Assembly: GCF_031453615.1 (NCBI RefSeq)
Contig: NZ_JAVIZT010000001.1
Span: 2,294,001 to 2,358,000 of the forward strand
DNA from: Microbacterium sp. SORGH_AS_0428
GTDB taxonomy: Bacteria > Actinomycetota > Actinomycetes > Actinomycetales > Microbacteriaceae
Length of the DNA: 64,000 nt
Direction: 5' to 3'
The position numbers and the translations under genes were made by a program. Under the pieces are notes generated by a model. The model had not been told where the DNA came from, did not search any database, and saw only the letters and a program-made list of their open reading frames with translations. Of this stretch, positions 8,663 through 18,532 are shown in pieces. Position 1 is the stretch's first letter. Each line of letters begins with the position of its first letter.

Positions 8663-10876
8663 GTGCACACCTGGCCCGGATCGGCATATCCCCTGGGGGC
8701 GACGTACGACGGGAACGGTACGAACTTCGCCCTCTTCAGCGAAGGCGCCGAGCGGGTCGAGCTGTGCCTCTTCGACGACGACGGCGTCGAGACGCGTCTG
8801 GACATCATCGAGGTCGATGCGTTCGTCTGGCACGCCTACCTGCCCAACGTCGGCCCGGGGCAGCGCTACGGCTACCGCGTGCACGGCCCGTACGATCCCG
8901 CATCCGGCCAGCGGTTCAACCCGAACAAGCTGCTGCTCGACCCGTACGCGAAGGCCGTCGACGGCCAGATCGACTGGGACCAGTCGCTCTTCGGCTACAA
9001 CTTCGGCGACCCGGATTCGCGCAACGACGACGACTCCGCCACGCACATGATGAAGGCCGTCGTCATCAACCCCTTCTTCGACTGGGGCGGCGACCGCCAG
9101 CCGAAGACGCCGTACTCGGAGACCTTCATCTACGAGGCGCACGTGAAAGGTCTCACCCAGCTCCACCCGGGTATCCCCGAGGAGATCCGCGGCACGTACA
9201 GCGCGATCGCGCATCCGGTCATCATCGAGCACCTCAAGAAGCTCGGCGTGACGGCCATCGAGCTCATGCCCGTGCACCAGTTCGTCGACGACGACACCCT
9301 GCAGCAGAAGGGGCTGTCGAACTACTGGGGCTACAACACCATCGCCTTCCTCGCGCCGCAGAACACGTACTCGTCGACGGGCGGGAGCGGTCAGCAGGTG
9401 CAGGAGTTCAAGGGCATGGTGCGGGCGCTGCACGCCGCCGGCATCGAGGTCATCCTCGACGTGGTCTACAACCACACGGCCGAAGGCAACCACCTCGGGC
9501 CGACCCTGTCGATGAAGGGCATCGACAACGAGGCGTACTACCGCCTCGAAGCCGATGACAAGCGGTACTACACGGACTACACCGGCACGGGCAACAGCCT
9601 CAACGTCGGCAACCCGCATGCGCTGCAGCTGATCATGGACTCCCTGCGCTACTGGGTGCTCGAGATGCACGTCGACGGCTTCCGGTTCGACCTGGCCGCC
9701 ACCCTCGCCCGCGAGTTCTACGAGGTCGACCGCCTCGCCGCCTTCTTCGAGCTCGTGCAGCAGGACCCGATCGTCAGCCAGGTCAAGCTCATCGCCGAGC
9801 CGTGGGATGTGGGACCGGGCGGCTACCAGGTGGGCAACTTCCCGCCTCAGTGGACCGAGTGGAACGGCAAGTACCGCGACACGGTGCGCGACTTCTGGCG
9901 CGGCGAGCCCGCCACCCTCGGCGAGTTCGCCTCACGACTGACCGGTTCCGCGGATCTCTACGAGAACTCCGGCCGCAGGCCCGTGGCGTCGGTGAACTTC
10001 GTGACCGCGCACGACGGCTTCACCCTGCGCGACCTCGTCTCGTACAACGAGAAGCACAACGACGCGAACGGCGAGGACGGCAACGACGGCGAGTCCCACA
10101 ACCGCTCGTACAACTTCGGCGTCGAGGGTCCGACCGACGACGTCGAGGTGCTGACGCTGCGCGCCCGCGCCCAGCGCAACTTCATCGCGACGCTGCTGCT
10201 GAGCCAGGGCATCCCGATGCTGCTGCACGGCGACGAGCTCGGCCGCACGCAGGGCGGCAACAACAACGGCTACGCGCAGGACAACGAGATCACCTGGGTC
10301 GATTGGGAGAACATCGACCTGCCGCTGATCGAGTTCACCGCGGCGCTGTCCCGGCTCCGCCGCGATCACCCCACGTTCCGCCGCAGCCGCTTCTTCGACG
10401 GTCGTCCGGTGCTCCAGGAAGAGGACGCGCCCGTCCCCGACATCGTGTGGCTGCGTCCCGACGGCACGCCCATGCGTCCCGAGGACTGGGACTCGGGCTT
10501 CGGCCGTGCCGTCGGCGTCTTCCTCAACGGCAACGGCATCCGCGAACGCGATCGCCGCGGCGAGCAGATCATCGACAGCCACTTCATCGTGCTCTTCAAT
10601 GCGGGCGATGAGCCGGTCGAGTTCACGCTGCCGAACGTCGACTTCTCGCCCGAGTGGGACGTGCTCGTCGACACGGCAGGCAACCGAGCCGACTCGGAAC
10701 CCGTGCGCCCGGGCGACGTGCTGCCGGTGGAGACGAAGTCGCTCATCGTGCTGCGCGAGCACCACGAGAGCGAAGCCGAACCCGATCACTCGGTCGCCGC
10801 ATCCTTGACGCAGAACCTCACGGTTCCTGTCGACGAGGTGCCCGGCGCGGCTCCCAAGTCCGAGCTCCCGCACTGA
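8663..10876 (+). CDS. treX: Glycogen debranching enzyme TreX/GlgX
   Basis: This 737-residue GH13 isoamylase-type enzyme hydrolyses alpha-1,6 branch points in glycogen or maltodextrin, supplying linear chains to TreY. An N-terminal CBM48-like domain (about residues 1-160) starts HTWPGSAYPLGATYDGNGTN. The catalytic barrel has Asp343 in DGFRFDLA (nucleophile), Glu379 in IAEPWDVG (acid/base) and Asp451 in TAHDGFTL. The start is GTG 8663, with GGGAGG at 8653-8658 and a -10 box at 8623; longer frames would begin upstream of the promoter. A roughly 35-residue acidic tail follows the C-terminal beta domain. treY begins 12 bp downstream, so this is the first gene of a treXYZ operon. Confidence 0.95.
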   Translation: MHTWPGSAYPLGATYDGNGTNFALFSEGAERVELCLFDDDGVETRLDIIEVDAFVWHAYLPNVGPGQRYGYRVHGPYDPASGQRFNPNKLLLDPYAKAVDGQIDWDQSLFGYNFGDPDSRNDDDSATHMMKAVVINPFFDWGGDRQPKTPYSETFIYEAHVKGLTQLHPGIPEEIRGTYSAIAHPVIIEHLKKLGVTAIELMPVHQFVDDDTLQQKGLSNYWGYNTIAFLAPQNTYSSTGGSGQQVQEFKGMVRALHAAGIEVILDVVYNHTAEGNHLGPTLSMKGIDNEAYYRLEADDKRYYTDYTGTGNSLNVGNPHALQLIMDSLRYWVLEMHVDGFRFDLAATLAREFYEVDRLAAFFELVQQDPIVSQVKLIAEPWDVGPGGYQVGNFPPQWTEWNGKYRDTVRDFWRGEPATLGEFASRLTGSADLYENSGRRPVASVNFVTAHDGFTLRDLVSYNEKHNDANGEDGNDGESHNRSYNFGVEGPTDDVEVLTLRARAQRNFIATLLLSQGIPMLLHGDELGRTQGGNNNGYAQDNEITWVDWENIDLPLIEFTAALSRLRRDHPTFRRSRFFDGRPVLQEEDAPVPDIVWLRPDGTPMRPEDWDSGFGRAVGVFLNGNGIRERDRRGEQIIDSHFIVLFNAGDEPVEFTLPNVDFSPEWDVLVDTAGNRADSEPVRPGDVLPVETKSLIVLREHHESEAEPDHSVAASLTQNLTVPVDEVPGAAPKSELPH

Positions 10877-10888
10877 CCCGGAGGACGC

Positions 10889-13237
10889 ATGCTGCCCGCC
10901 TCGACCTACCGCCTGCAGATCCGTCCGAGCTTCGATCTGGATGCGGCCGCCGCCGTCGTGCCCTACCTCGCCGACCTCGGCGTGGGATGGGTCTACCTGT
11001 CGCCCCTGCTGAAGGCGACCACAGGCTCCGATCACGGCTACGACGTCGTGGATCCTTCGCTCGTCGACCCCGCCCGCGGCGGGGGCGAGGCGCTCGACCG
11101 GTTCGTGGCCGCTGCCCATGACGCGGGGCTCGGCGTGCTCGTGGACATCGTTCCCAACCACATGGGTGTCGCGATCCCGCGTGAGAACCCGTGGTGGTGG
11201 GACTACCTGCGCCTCGGTGAGGCGTCCGGGCGCGCGGCCGCCTTCGACGTGGATCGTGCGCTCGACGACGGCCGGGTGCGCCTGCCCATCCTCGGCGCTG
11301 CGCTCACAGAGGTGATCGACGAGATCACCATCGACCCGGTGCCCGCTCCGGACGCCCCGGACGGGCTCGTGCGCTATTACGACCACGAGCTGCCGCTCGC
11401 GCCGGGCTCGCTCGACGGCCTCGAGCCCGACGACATCGCCGCGGTGCTGGAGCGACAGCACTACGAGCTGCGCTTCTGGCGCGACGAGGCCGCGCTGCTG
11501 AACTACCGCCGCTTCTTCGCCGTGACGACGCTGGCCGCCGTCCGTGTGGAGGAGCCGCACGTCTTCGACGACGCGCACGTCGAGATCCTGCGGTGGGTGC
11601 GCGAGGGTCTCGTGGACGGCCTGCGCGTCGACCACCCCGACGGGCTGCGGGACCCGGGCGGATACCTCGCACGCCTGGCCGAGGCCACGAACGCACTGCC
11701 CGTGTGGGTCGAGAAGATCCTCGAGCACGGCGAAGAGCTGCCCTCCTGGTGGCACACGGTCGGCACGACCGGCTACGACGCCCTCGGCGAGGTGGAGCGT
11801 GTGCTCGTCGACCCCGCGGGGCGGGCGGGTCTCGATGCCCTCGATGCGCAGCTGCGCATCGAGACCGGACTGCCGTCGGCCCCGTCGTGGGGCGAGCTCA
11901 TCCACGGCACGAAGCGCCAGATCGCCGACACGATCCAGGCGTCCGAGGTCGCGCGGCTGGTGCGCCTGCTGCCGGTGCCGGTCCCCGGAGCGCGGGACGC
12001 GCTGGCAGAGCTTCTCGCCCTGTTCCCGACCTACCGCAGCTACCTGCCGGCGGGCCGCGCGTGGCTCGACGAGGCGGCGGAGGCCGCATCCGCTGCCCGT
12101 CCGGATCTCGCCGAGGCGATCGCCGCTCTCGTGCCGCTGCTCGCCGACGGATCGAGCGAGCTCGCACAGCGCTTTCAGCAGACGACCGGGCCCGTCATGG
12201 CGAAGGGGGTGGAGGACACCGCGTTCTATCGCTTCACGCGCCTCGGGTCGCTGACCGAGGTCGGGGGAGATCCGTCCGAGTTCGCGCTCGACGTCGCGGG
12301 GTTCCACGACGCCTTCGCCCGCAGGCAGGCCTCGTGGCCGCACTCGCTCACCACGCTGTCGACGCACGACACGAAACGCGGCGAGGACGTGCGGGCACGC
12401 CTCGACGTCCTCGCGGAGATGCCCGAGCGGTGGGCCGAGACGCTGGACGCACTGCGCGAGATCGCGACGACCGGTCACGGCCCCTTCGACGCGTTGCTCT
12501 GGCAGGCCGTCGTCGGCGCCTGGCCCGCGAGCGCCGAACGTCTCCACGCCTACGCCGAGAAGGCCGCACGCGAGGCCGGCGACGCGACCAGCTGGCTCGA
12601 CGTGAACGAGGACTTCGAGCGGCGGATGCATGCCGTGGTCGACGCCGCGTTCGGTGAGGCGCGCCCGCTCGTGGAGTCGTTCGTCGCCGAGATCGCCCCG
12701 GCGGGGTACTCGAACGGACTGTCCGCCAAGATCCTCCAGCTCGCCGGACCCGGCGTCCCGGATGTGTACCAGGGCTCCGAGCTGTGGGAACAGTCGCTCG
12801 TCGACCCGGACAACCGTCGCCACGTCGACTTCGCGGCCCGCGCCGCCACGCTCGCGCAGCTGGATGAAGGACTCGTGCCGCCCGTGGATGAGGGCGCCGC
12901 TGCAAAGCTCCTGGTGGTCTCCCGCGCGCTGCGCCTGCGTCGCGACCGCCCGCACCTGTTCACCCGCTACACGCCGGTGACCGTGACCGGCGCTGCCGCC
13001 GAGCACGCGGTGGCCTTCGACCGCGGCGGGGCGATCGCGGTCGCGACCCGGCTGCCGGTGGGCCTCGCGGCCCGCGGCGGATGGGGTGACGCCGCGCTGC
13101 TGCATCCCGCCGGCGCCGTGCAGGACGAGCTGACCGGGCGGGTCTTCGAGACCGAGCGGATCCCGCTCGCCGAGCTGCTGGCGACCTACCCCGTCGCCCT
13201 CCTCGCGCCGGTCGCGCTCGCGGCGCCGCGCGGATGA
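10889..13237 (+). CDS. treY: Maltooligosyl trehalose synthase
   Basis: This 782-residue GH13 enzyme rearranges the terminal alpha-1,4 glucose linkage of maltooligosaccharides to an alpha-1,1 linkage, giving maltooligosyl trehalose. Visible motifs are the N-terminal [16 protein letters not shown] and DIVPNHMGV, Asp248 in LRVDHPDGL (nucleophile), Glu275 in VEKIL (acid/base) and Asp494 in [11 protein letters not shown]. The long insertion between the barrel and THDTKRGED is normal for TreY. GGAGGA stands before the ATG. Its TGA overlaps an ATG of treZ (ATGA at 13234-13237), so the two may be translationally coupled. No signal peptide; cytoplasmic. Confidence 0.97.
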   Translation: MLPASTYRLQIRPSFDLDAAAAVVPYLADLGVGWVYLSPLLKATTGSDHGYDVVDPSLVDPARGGGEALDRFVAAAHDAGLGVLVDIVPNHMGVAIPRENPWWWDYLRLGEASGRAAAFDVDRALDDGRVRLPILGAALTEVIDEITIDPVPAPDAPDGLVRYYDHELPLAPGSLDGLEPDDIAAVLERQHYELRFWRDEAALLNYRRFFAVTTLAAVRVEEPHVFDDAHVEILRWVREGLVDGLRVDHPDGLRDPGGYLARLAEATNALPVWVEKILEHGEELPSWWHTVGTTGYDALGEVERVLVDPAGRAGLDALDAQLRIETGLPSAPSWGELIHGTKRQIADTIQASEVARLVRLLPVPVPGARDALAELLALFPTYRSYLPAGRAWLDEAAEAASAARPDLAEAIAALVPLLADGSSELAQRFQQTTGPVMAKGVEDTAFYRFTRLGSLTEVGGDPSEFALDVAGFHDAFARRQASWPHSLTTLSTHDTKRGEDVRARLDVLAEMPERWAETLDALREIATTGHGPFDALLWQAVVGAWPASAERLHAYAEKAAREAGDATSWLDVNEDFERRMHAVVDAAFGEARPLVESFVAEIAPAGYSNGLSAKILQLAGPGVPDVYQGSELWEQSLVDPDNRRHVDFAARAATLAQLDEGLVPPVDEGAAAKLLVVSRALRLRRDRPHLFTRYTPVTVTGAAAEHAVAFDRGGAIAVATRLPVGLAARGGWGDAALLHPAGAVQDELTGRVFETERIPLAELLATYPVALLAPVALAAPRG

Positions 13238-13266
13238 CGACCGAGCCACGAGACGAGGACGAGACG

Positions 13267-15009
13267 ATGATCGAACTCTGGGCGCCCAAGGCGCGGCGCG
13301 TGCGGATGCGGTCGGGTGACGGACTCGGCCGCGAGACCGAGCTGGCCGCCGCGGCGGGCGGATGGTGGCGGACGCCGGCCGAACTCGCTGACGGCGAGCG
13401 GTACGGGTTCGTGCTCGATGACGGCGAGGTGCGCCCCGACCCGCGCTCGCGCCGGCAGCCCGACGGCGTGCACACGGCATCCGCGTGGGTCGACACCGCC
13501 GCGTTCGCGTGGACCGACGCGGCGTGGACCGGCCGGCAGCTGGCGGGCGGCCTGATCTACGAGCTGCACCTCGGCACGTTCACGCCGGAGGGGACCCTGG
13601 ATGCGGCGATCGAGCGGCTGCCGCACCTGGTCGAACTCGGTGTGAGCCACATCGAGCTGCTGCCGGTGAACGGGTTCAACGGTGTCTGGAACTGGGGCTA
13701 CGACGGCGTCGCCTGGTACACCGTGCACGAGGCCTACGGCGGCCCTGCGGGCTACGCGCGCTTCGTGGACGCGGCCCACGCCGCGGGCCTCGCCGTCGTG
13801 CAGGACGTCGTGCACAACCACCTCGGCCCCTCCGGGAACTACCTTCCGGAGTTCGGTCCGTACCTGCGCGAGGGAACGCGCAACACATGGGGCGACTCCG
13901 TCAACCTCGACGAGCCCGCCGTCCGCTCCTACATCGTCGAGAACGCCCTCATGTGGCTCCGGGACTACCACGTCGACGCGCTGCGACTGGATGCGGTGCA
14001 CGCGCTGCACGACGAGCGGCCCGTCCACATCCTGCGCGAGATGGCGGAGGCCGTCGACGCCCTCTCGGCGCATGTCGGACGTCCGCTCACCCTCATCGCC
14101 GAGAGCGACATGAACGACCCGACGCTGATCCTGCCGCGCGAGGCCGGCGGCTACGGACTGGCCGCGCAGTGGAGCGACGACTGGCATCATGCCCTCCATG
14201 TCGCCCTCACCGGCGAGGTCAGCGGCTATTACGCGGACTTCGCCGCATCCGACGCGCTGGAGAAGGTCTGGACGCGCGGGTTCTTCCACGACGGCACGTA
14301 CTCGTCGTTCCGTGAGCGCCACCACGGGCATCCGATCCCGGCGGAGGTGCCGACCTGGCGTCTCGTGACCTTCGCCCAGGACCACGACCAGATCGGCAAC
14401 CGCGCCGCGGGTGACCGGCTGAGCGCGACGCTGTCGCCCGATCGCCTGGCGGTCGCGGCCGTGCTGACCCTGACCGCGCCCGGCACGCCCATGCTCTTCA
14501 TGGGTGAGGAGTGGGGCGCATCGACGCCGTGGCCGTTCTTCACCTCGCATCCGGAGGAGTGGCTCGGCGAGGCGGTGCGGAAGGGACGGGCGGAGGAGTT
14601 CGCGAAGACCGACTGGGACGAGGCGGCGGTGCCCGACCCGCAGGATCCGGCGACGTTCCAGAGCGCCAAGCTCGCGTGGGAGGAGGCCGAGACCGGCGAG
14701 CACGCCCGCATCCTCGCGCTCTACCGCGACCTCGCGCGGCTGCGGCGTGAGCGGCCCGAGCTCACCGACCCCGCGTCGGCGCACCTGTCCGCCGCGATCG
14801 AGCGACCGGATGCGGCGCCGTCCGCCCGGCGCTTCGTGCTGGGGCGGGGGCCGCTGCGGGTCGTGGTGAACCTCGCGGCCGAGCCCTGGGACGTGCCGCT
14901 CGACGCGGGGGAAGACGTGCTGCTGGCCACCCTCCCGGTGTCGCCGGGTGCGGCAGGCATCGCCGTCCCCGCCGACGCCGCCGTGGTGCTCGGCCCGCCG
15001 CGCAGCTGA
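13267..15009 (+). CDS. treZ: Maltooligosyl trehalose trehalohydrolase
   Basis: This 580-residue GH13 enzyme cleaves trehalose from the end of maltooligosyl trehalose, completing the TreX-TreY-TreZ route. It begins [19 protein letters not shown], the usual N-terminal CBM-like domain. Catalytic residues are Asp242 in LRLDAVHAL, Glu279 in LIAESD and Asp374 in [12 protein letters not shown] favour ATG 13267 because GAGGA (13255-13259) is well spaced; an in-frame ATG at 13234 overlapping the treY stop is the alternative and would add 11 residues. The stop lies inside a perfect hairpin shared with the convergent DUF1349 gene. The product protects against osmotic and drying stress or serves as a carbon store. 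Confidence 0.96.
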   Translation: MIELWAPKARRVRMRSGDGLGRETELAAAAGGWWRTPAELADGERYGFVLDDGEVRPDPRSRRQPDGVHTASAWVDTAAFAWTDAAWTGRQLAGGLIYELHLGTFTPEGTLDAAIERLPHLVELGVSHIELLPVNGFNGVWNWGYDGVAWYTVHEAYGGPAGYARFVDAAHAAGLAVVQDVVHNHLGPSGNYLPEFGPYLREGTRNTWGDSVNLDEPAVRSYIVENALMWLRDYHVDALRLDAVHALHDERPVHILREMAEAVDALSAHVGRPLTLIAESDMNDPTLILPREAGGYGLAAQWSDDWHHALHVALTGEVSGYYADFAASDALEKVWTRGFFHDGTYSSFRERHHGHPIPAEVPTWRLVTFAQDHDQIGNRAAGDRLSATLSPDRLAVAAVLTLTAPGTPMLFMGEEWGASTPWPFFTSHPEEWLGEAVRKGRAEEFAKTDWDEAAVPDPQDPATFQSAKLAWEEAETGEHARILALYRDLARLRRERPELTDPASAHLSAAIERPDAAPSARRFVLGRGPLRVVVNLAAEPWDVPLDAGEDVLLATLPVSPGAAGIAVPADAAVVLGPPRS

Positions 15010-15030
15010 GCGCCGGCGGCGCTCAGCTGC
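15002..15030. terminator. Perfect hairpin covering both convergent stop codons
   Basis: GCAGCTGAGCGCC and its exact complement GGCGCTCAGCTGC (13-bp arms, 3-nt loop) contain the TGA of treZ and the stop of the DUF1349 gene. It is symmetrical, so it can act as a bidirectional terminator. There is no U-tract. Confidence 0.7.
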
Positions 15031-15622
15031 CGTCGCGCACGTCGGCGAGCTGTTCGCGAACGAGGGAGATCTGCGAGAACCGCGAGGTCGCGGCGGGGCC
15101 CATGGGAGCCTGCGACATGAAACCGACCCGCGGGCTCGTCGACGTGCTGAGTCGGAACTGACGCACGAAGTGCCAGGTGGTCCCGTTCACGGAGTAGTGG
15201 AACGCGTACGCGCCCGCCGGAAGGCTCGACACCCGGAGCCAGACCGATCCCTCCAGGACGACGGGGCCGTTCGCGTCATCGGAGAAGCGATCCGTCACGA
15301 CGCTCACGACCATCTCCTCGCCGTGCGGCGAGTACTCGAAGCACAGCTTCGCCCAGCAGTCCTCGTCCACCCACAGGGTGAGCGCGGCGGCGTCGAAGGT
15401 CGTGCGGGGAGAGTCCACCGACACCAGAGCGGAGAGCTGGAAGGGCTCGTCGATCTCGAAGGAGAGACTCGTCGAGGTGTGCGACGCAGGTGCGCCGGTC
15501 GCGTCGTTCGACCAGTCGACCTCCGCGTCGGAGGTGAGTACCAGCGCGTCACCTTCCCCGTGGTGCCGGCCCTCGCCGTGGGTCCACGTCAGGGGCGGAA
15601 GCCCCGGCAACTCAATCGTCAT
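15023..15622 (-). CDS. DUF1349 concanavalin-like protein
   Basis: This 199-residue protein matches the DUF1349 jelly-roll family, lectin-like beta-sandwiches resembling yeast Ree1. Typical features are the opening LPPLTWTHGEGRHHGEGDAL, the FSALVSVDSP-like strand (here FQLSALVSVDSPRTTFDAA), LTLWVDEDCWAKLCFEYSPHGE, the substrate-face SVVTDRFSDDANG and WLRVSSLPAGAYAFHYSVNGTTW. There is no signal peptide. No catalytic mechanism is established for the family; carbohydrate binding is usually suggested. The ATG is preceded by AAGGGGG. It is convergent with treZ and divergent from the oxygenase gene. Confidence 0.85.
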   Translation of the reverse strand: MTIELPGLPPLTWTHGEGRHHGEGDALVLTSDAEVDWSNDATGAPASHTSTSLSFEIDEPFQLSALVSVDSPRTTFDAAALTLWVDEDCWAKLCFEYSPHGEEMVVSVVTDRFSDDANGPVVLEGSVWLRVSSLPAGAYAFHYSVNGTTWHFVRQFRLSTSTSPRVGFMSQAPMGPAATSRFSQISLVREQLADVRDGS

Positions 15623-15729
15623 GGTGGTGATCCCCCTTCATCGCGAACCCTCCGAATCTACAAGCGCCTCGCGTCCCTTCTCGACCGGGCGGCCGTGCGA
15701 GATGTAATGCGGGAGAAACGCGAGCCGTC

Positions 15730-15857
15730 TAGCCTGACGGCAGCGTTCATGTAAACACGCGCCGCGGCCCTCGAAAGCCGCGGTGGGAAACCGTGAAGTG
15801 GCTACCTCGATACCCATCGGTCGCCCTTCCGAGGGTGATCCCCACCCAGGAGTCGCC
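15730..15857 (+). promoter_or_regulatory. Promoter and structured leader of the 2OG oxygenase gene
   Basis: TAGCCT at 15730-15735 is a good -10 box, giving a leader of about 115 nt before ATG 15858. The leader contains CCGCGGC and GCCGCGG arms around CCTCGAAA, then CGGT and ACCG around GGGAA, and later CCTCG and CGAGG arms. The consecutive stems suggest a regulatory leader, but I cannot match a known riboswitch class. Confidence 0.4.
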
Positions 15858-16901
15858 ATGACCTTCCACGTCCCCCTCGTCGACATCACCGCATACGTCA
15901 CCGACGGTAGCCCCGAGGCGAAAGCCGAGGTCGCGCGCGCGATCGACGACGCCTGCCGCACGGTCGGCTTCATCCAGATCACCGGACACGGGATTCCGGA
16001 TGCGGTCACCGCGGGCCTCACCGACGCGATGGACCGCTTCTTCGCCCTCGACCTGGAGCAGAAGAAGACCTATCGCACACCCCCGCAGATCAACCGCGGC
16101 TACAGTCCGCCCAAGTCCGAGTCCCTCAGCCTCTCTCTCGGCGTCGAGTCGGCGAATCGGATGAACGACTTCTTCGAGGCGTTCAACGTCGGTGCCGCGC
16201 AGGCCGACTATCCCGCATCCCCGGATCTTCCGCAGCCGGAGTACGCCGACAACCTGTGGCCCGACGTCGACGGCTTCGAGGTGCAGGTGCAGGCGTACTT
16301 CGCCGAGGCGGCGCGTGTGGCTCGCACGATGACCCGCATCTTCGCCGATGCGCTGGGGCTGGAGCCCGACTTCTTCGACCGGCGCACCGGTCACTCCCTC
16401 GACGTCATGCGGATGAACAACTACGCACTGCCGCCCGGCACCGACGTGACGCTCGACGGCGACCTCGTCGGCATGGGCGAGCACACCGACTACGGCATCG
16501 TGACGATCCTGTGGGCCGACCAGGTGAAGGGACTGCAGGTGCTCGGCGCGGACGGGTCGTGGAACGACGTCGCGCCCGCCGATGACGCGCTCCTCATCAA
16601 CCTCGGCGACGTGACGGCGCGCTGGACGAACGAGCGGTGGATGTCGACCCTGCACCGCGTGAAGCCGCCCGTGATCGACGGGACGATCGAGCGGCGCCGA
16701 TCCGCGGCCTTCTTCCACGACGGCGACGTCGATGCGCTCATCGAGACCCTGCCGTCCTGCGTCGACGTGGAGCACCCGGATCTGTACGAACCGATCACCG
16801 TGGGCGACCACATCCGTGCGAAGCTCGCGGGCTCGCGCGAAGGGAAGGCGAACGAGAAGGCGGAGCGGGAGTCTCAGCGGGTGCTCTCGAGCTACCGCTG
16901 A
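15858..16901 (+). CDS. 2-oxoglutarate/Fe(II) oxygenase, isopenicillin-N-synthase family
   Basis: This 347-residue protein has the two-part layout of the isopenicillin-N-synthase/gibberellin-oxidase superfamily: an N-terminal DIOX_N domain (VPLVDITAYV, CRTVGFIQITGHGIPDAV, about residues 1-120) and a C-terminal double-stranded beta-helix. The iron ligands appear in GEHTDYGIVTIL (His and Asp) and in STLHRVKPPV (His); the 2OG-binding arginine should follow in the segment after IERRRSAAFF. AGGAG at 15848-15852 supports ATG 15858. No biosynthetic partners are adjacent, so the substrate is unknown. The long structured leader suggests post-transcriptional control. Confidence 0.88.
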   Translation: MTFHVPLVDITAYVTDGSPEAKAEVARAIDDACRTVGFIQITGHGIPDAVTAGLTDAMDRFFALDLEQKKTYRTPPQINRGYSPPKSESLSLSLGVESANRMNDFFEAFNVGAAQADYPASPDLPQPEYADNLWPDVDGFEVQVQAYFAEAARVARTMTRIFADALGLEPDFFDRRTGHSLDVMRMNNYALPPGTDVTLDGDLVGMGEHTDYGIVTILWADQVKGLQVLGADGSWNDVAPADDALLINLGDVTARWTNERWMSTLHRVKPPVIDGTIERRRSAAFFHDGDVDALIETLPSCVDVEHPDLYEPITVGDHIRAKLAGSREGKANEKAERESQRVLSSYR

Positions 16902-16937
16902 GCGAGCGGCGAGGCTGTCAACCCCTGGCGCGAGATA

Positions 16938-16954
16938 GCTAGATTATCTAGCGT
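16938..16954 (+). promoter_or_regulatory. Perfect 15-bp palindrome GCTAGATTATCTAGC over a -10 box
   Basis: GCTAGAT-T-ATCTAGC (16938-16952) is perfectly symmetrical and overlaps the -10 box TAGCGT (16949-16954), which lies six bases before ATG 16961. A repressor here would block the promoter directly. The shape resembles sites of dimeric MarR- or PadR-type regulators; the actual regulator is not encoded next to it. Confidence 0.65.
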
Positions 16955-16960
16955 TAGGGC

Positions 16961-17752
16961 ATGAACGTCGCCACCTCGCGCTCATCCGACCTCACGCGCC
17001 AGATCGCCGTCTTGGCCGCGACCGGTTTCATGCTGGTCGCGGCCATGGTCGGCACCGGGCTGTTCGGCGGCACCGCCGTGCAGGACCTGCAGGACGGTGC
17101 CCTCGACGCCGACGCGAGCTATCTCGCTCCCGCCAGGCAAGCCTTCTCGATCTGGTCGGCCGTCTACCTGGGGCTCATCGCCTACGCGATCTGGCAGGCG
17201 CTGCCCGGCCAGCGGGCGAGTGAGCGCCAGCGGCGCCTCGGGTGGCTGATCGCTGCGACCGAGGTGCTCAACGGTCTCTGGCTGGTCTCGGCGCAGTTCA
17301 CCACGCTGCCGCTGACCGTGCTCGTCATCGTGCTGCTTCTCGTCGCCCTCGCGATCACCTGGCGCCGCGCCATCATGCAGCCGCGCGAGGGCGCCGTGTC
17401 CGCCGTACTGATCGACGGCGTGACCGGACTCCACCTCGGGTGGGTGACACTCGCGACGGTCGCGAACACCGCCGCGTGGCTCACCCGCATCCTGCCCGCC
17501 GGCGCCGAGGATGCAGCGGATGTCTGGGGCATCATCGTTCTGGTCGCGGTGGCGGCGATCGGATGCGGCATCGCCTGGTTCGGCCGCGTCGCGCCCTCTC
17601 TCGCCCTGTGCTGGGGGCTCTCGTGGCTCGCCGTGGGCCGCCTGACCGATCAGCCGCACAGCGCGGCGATCGGCACGGCAGCCGTCTGCGCCGCGGCGGT
17701 CATCGCCCTGGTCACCGTCGTACGGGTCGCGCAGCGGCTGCGCCGGCTCTGA
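16961..17752 (+). CDS. TspO/MBR-related tryptophan-rich membrane protein
   Basis: This 263-residue integral membrane protein has about seven hydrophobic helices. The loop-helix YLAPARQAFSIWSAVYLGLI resembles the aromatic P-x-x-x-F-x-x-W-x-x-x-Y motif of TspO-type tryptophan-rich sensory proteins, and WLVSAQFTTLP and WGLSWLAVGRLT also fit long actinobacterial members. TspO proteins bind porphyrins or similar ligands and modulate stress responses; the exact role of this longer branch is unknown. It is probably leaderless (TAGCGT six bases before ATG) and sits under a perfect palindromic operator, so expression is likely tightly controlled. Confidence 0.65.
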   Translation: MNVATSRSSDLTRQIAVLAATGFMLVAAMVGTGLFGGTAVQDLQDGALDADASYLAPARQAFSIWSAVYLGLIAYAIWQALPGQRASERQRRLGWLIAATEVLNGLWLVSAQFTTLPLTVLVIVLLLVALAITWRRAIMQPREGAVSAVLIDGVTGLHLGWVTLATVANTAAWLTRILPAGAEDAADVWGIIVLVAVAAIGCGIAWFGRVAPSLALCWGLSWLAVGRLTDQPHSAAIGTAAVCAAAVIALVTVVRVAQRLRRL

Positions 17753-17764
17753 CCGAGTCCTCTC

Positions 17765-18487
17765 TCAGAGGCGCGCGAAGGCGTGCAGGATGCGGGCGGG
17801 CTCGGTGACGGGGGAGGCGAGCACGCGCGCCGCCACCGCATCGAACTCGCTCGGATCGAAGTACCCGCCATCGCGGTAGATCCGCATGCGCGCCGTGAAG
17901 TCCTGGGGCGTGAGCTCGGGGTGGAACTGGGTCGTATACAGGCTCTCGCCCACCCGGTAGGCCTGCACGGGGCACTCGTCGTTGGTGGCGAGCAGCACGG
18001 CCTCGGACGGCAGGATGTCGGTGCCCTCCTTGTGTGCCGTGAACGCGTCGAATCGCTCGGGCAGACCGCCGAACACCGGGTCGCGGCGCCCCGCATCCGT
18101 CAGGGCGACGGTCGTCGCCCCCGTGCCCTCGGGATACGTGTCGGCGACGGTTCCCCCGAAGACGCGGGTCACGACGCCGATGCCGTAACAGGTGAACATC
18201 GCCCGTGTCGCGCCGGATGCGGCGGCCTCGGCCACGCGGGCGAGGTCGTCCTCGAGCCGGCTCTGCACCGCGCCCTTGTCGGGGGTCGTCACGTTGAAGG
18301 GACTGCCGCCGACGACGAAGCCCGCGTAGCGATCGATCGCATCACGCGGCAGTTCGTGCGAGACCAGATCCCACGCGTGCAGTCCGTCGGCACCGCGCCC
18401 CATCGCGACGCGGAACGACGCCCACTCCGCCTCGGCCGCATCCCGCTGCGGGCGCGCGCAGAGGTACAGCAGCGGGCGGGGATCCAT
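17765..18487 (-). CDS. Class I glutamine amidotransferase-like protein
   Basis: This 240-residue protein is a stand-alone class I glutamine amidotransferase fold related to the glutaminase half of GMP synthase. The nucleophile Cys100 lies in FTCYGIGVV and the catalytic His189 and Glu191 in TQFHPELT. The segment VVGGSPFNV provides the oxyanion region. No ammonia-accepting synthase domain is attached or adjacent, so its partner is unknown; peptidase-like or gamma-glutamyl hydrolase activity is also possible. The start is fixed by TAGAAT six bases upstream on the minus strand (18494-18499). It is convergent with the TspO-like gene, with a short CCTCT/AGAGG hairpin between them. Confidence 0.85.
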   Translation of the reverse strand: MDPRPLLYLCARPQRDAAEAEWASFRVAMGRGADGLHAWDLVSHELPRDAIDRYAGFVVGGSPFNVTTPDKGAVQSRLEDDLARVAEAAASGATRAMFTCYGIGVVTRVFGGTVADTYPEGTGATTVALTDAGRRDPVFGGLPERFDAFTAHKEGTDILPSEAVLLATNDECPVQAYRVGESLYTTQFHPELTPQDFTARMRIYRDGGYFDPSEFDAVAARVLASPVTEPARILHAFARL

Positions 18488-18493
18488 CCTGCG

Positions 18494-18499
18494 ATTCTA
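18494..18499 (-). promoter_or_regulatory. -10 box TAGAAT of leaderless amidotransferase gene
   Basis: On the minus strand TAGAAT is followed by CGCAGG and ATG 18487. Confidence 0.55.
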
Positions 18500-18532
18500 T
18501 GGCGCGGCTGTGGCGGTCTCCGCGGCGCTCGC

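Noticed and set aside
9932..13480. A 1182-codon frame antisense to treX and treY
   Set aside because: Arg/Gly/Val-rich shadow; the sense strand carries intact GH13 motifs.
15742..15857. Cobalamin riboswitch
   Set aside because: GGGAAACCG-TGAA resembles part of the core, but the B12-box and the receptor helices are missing.
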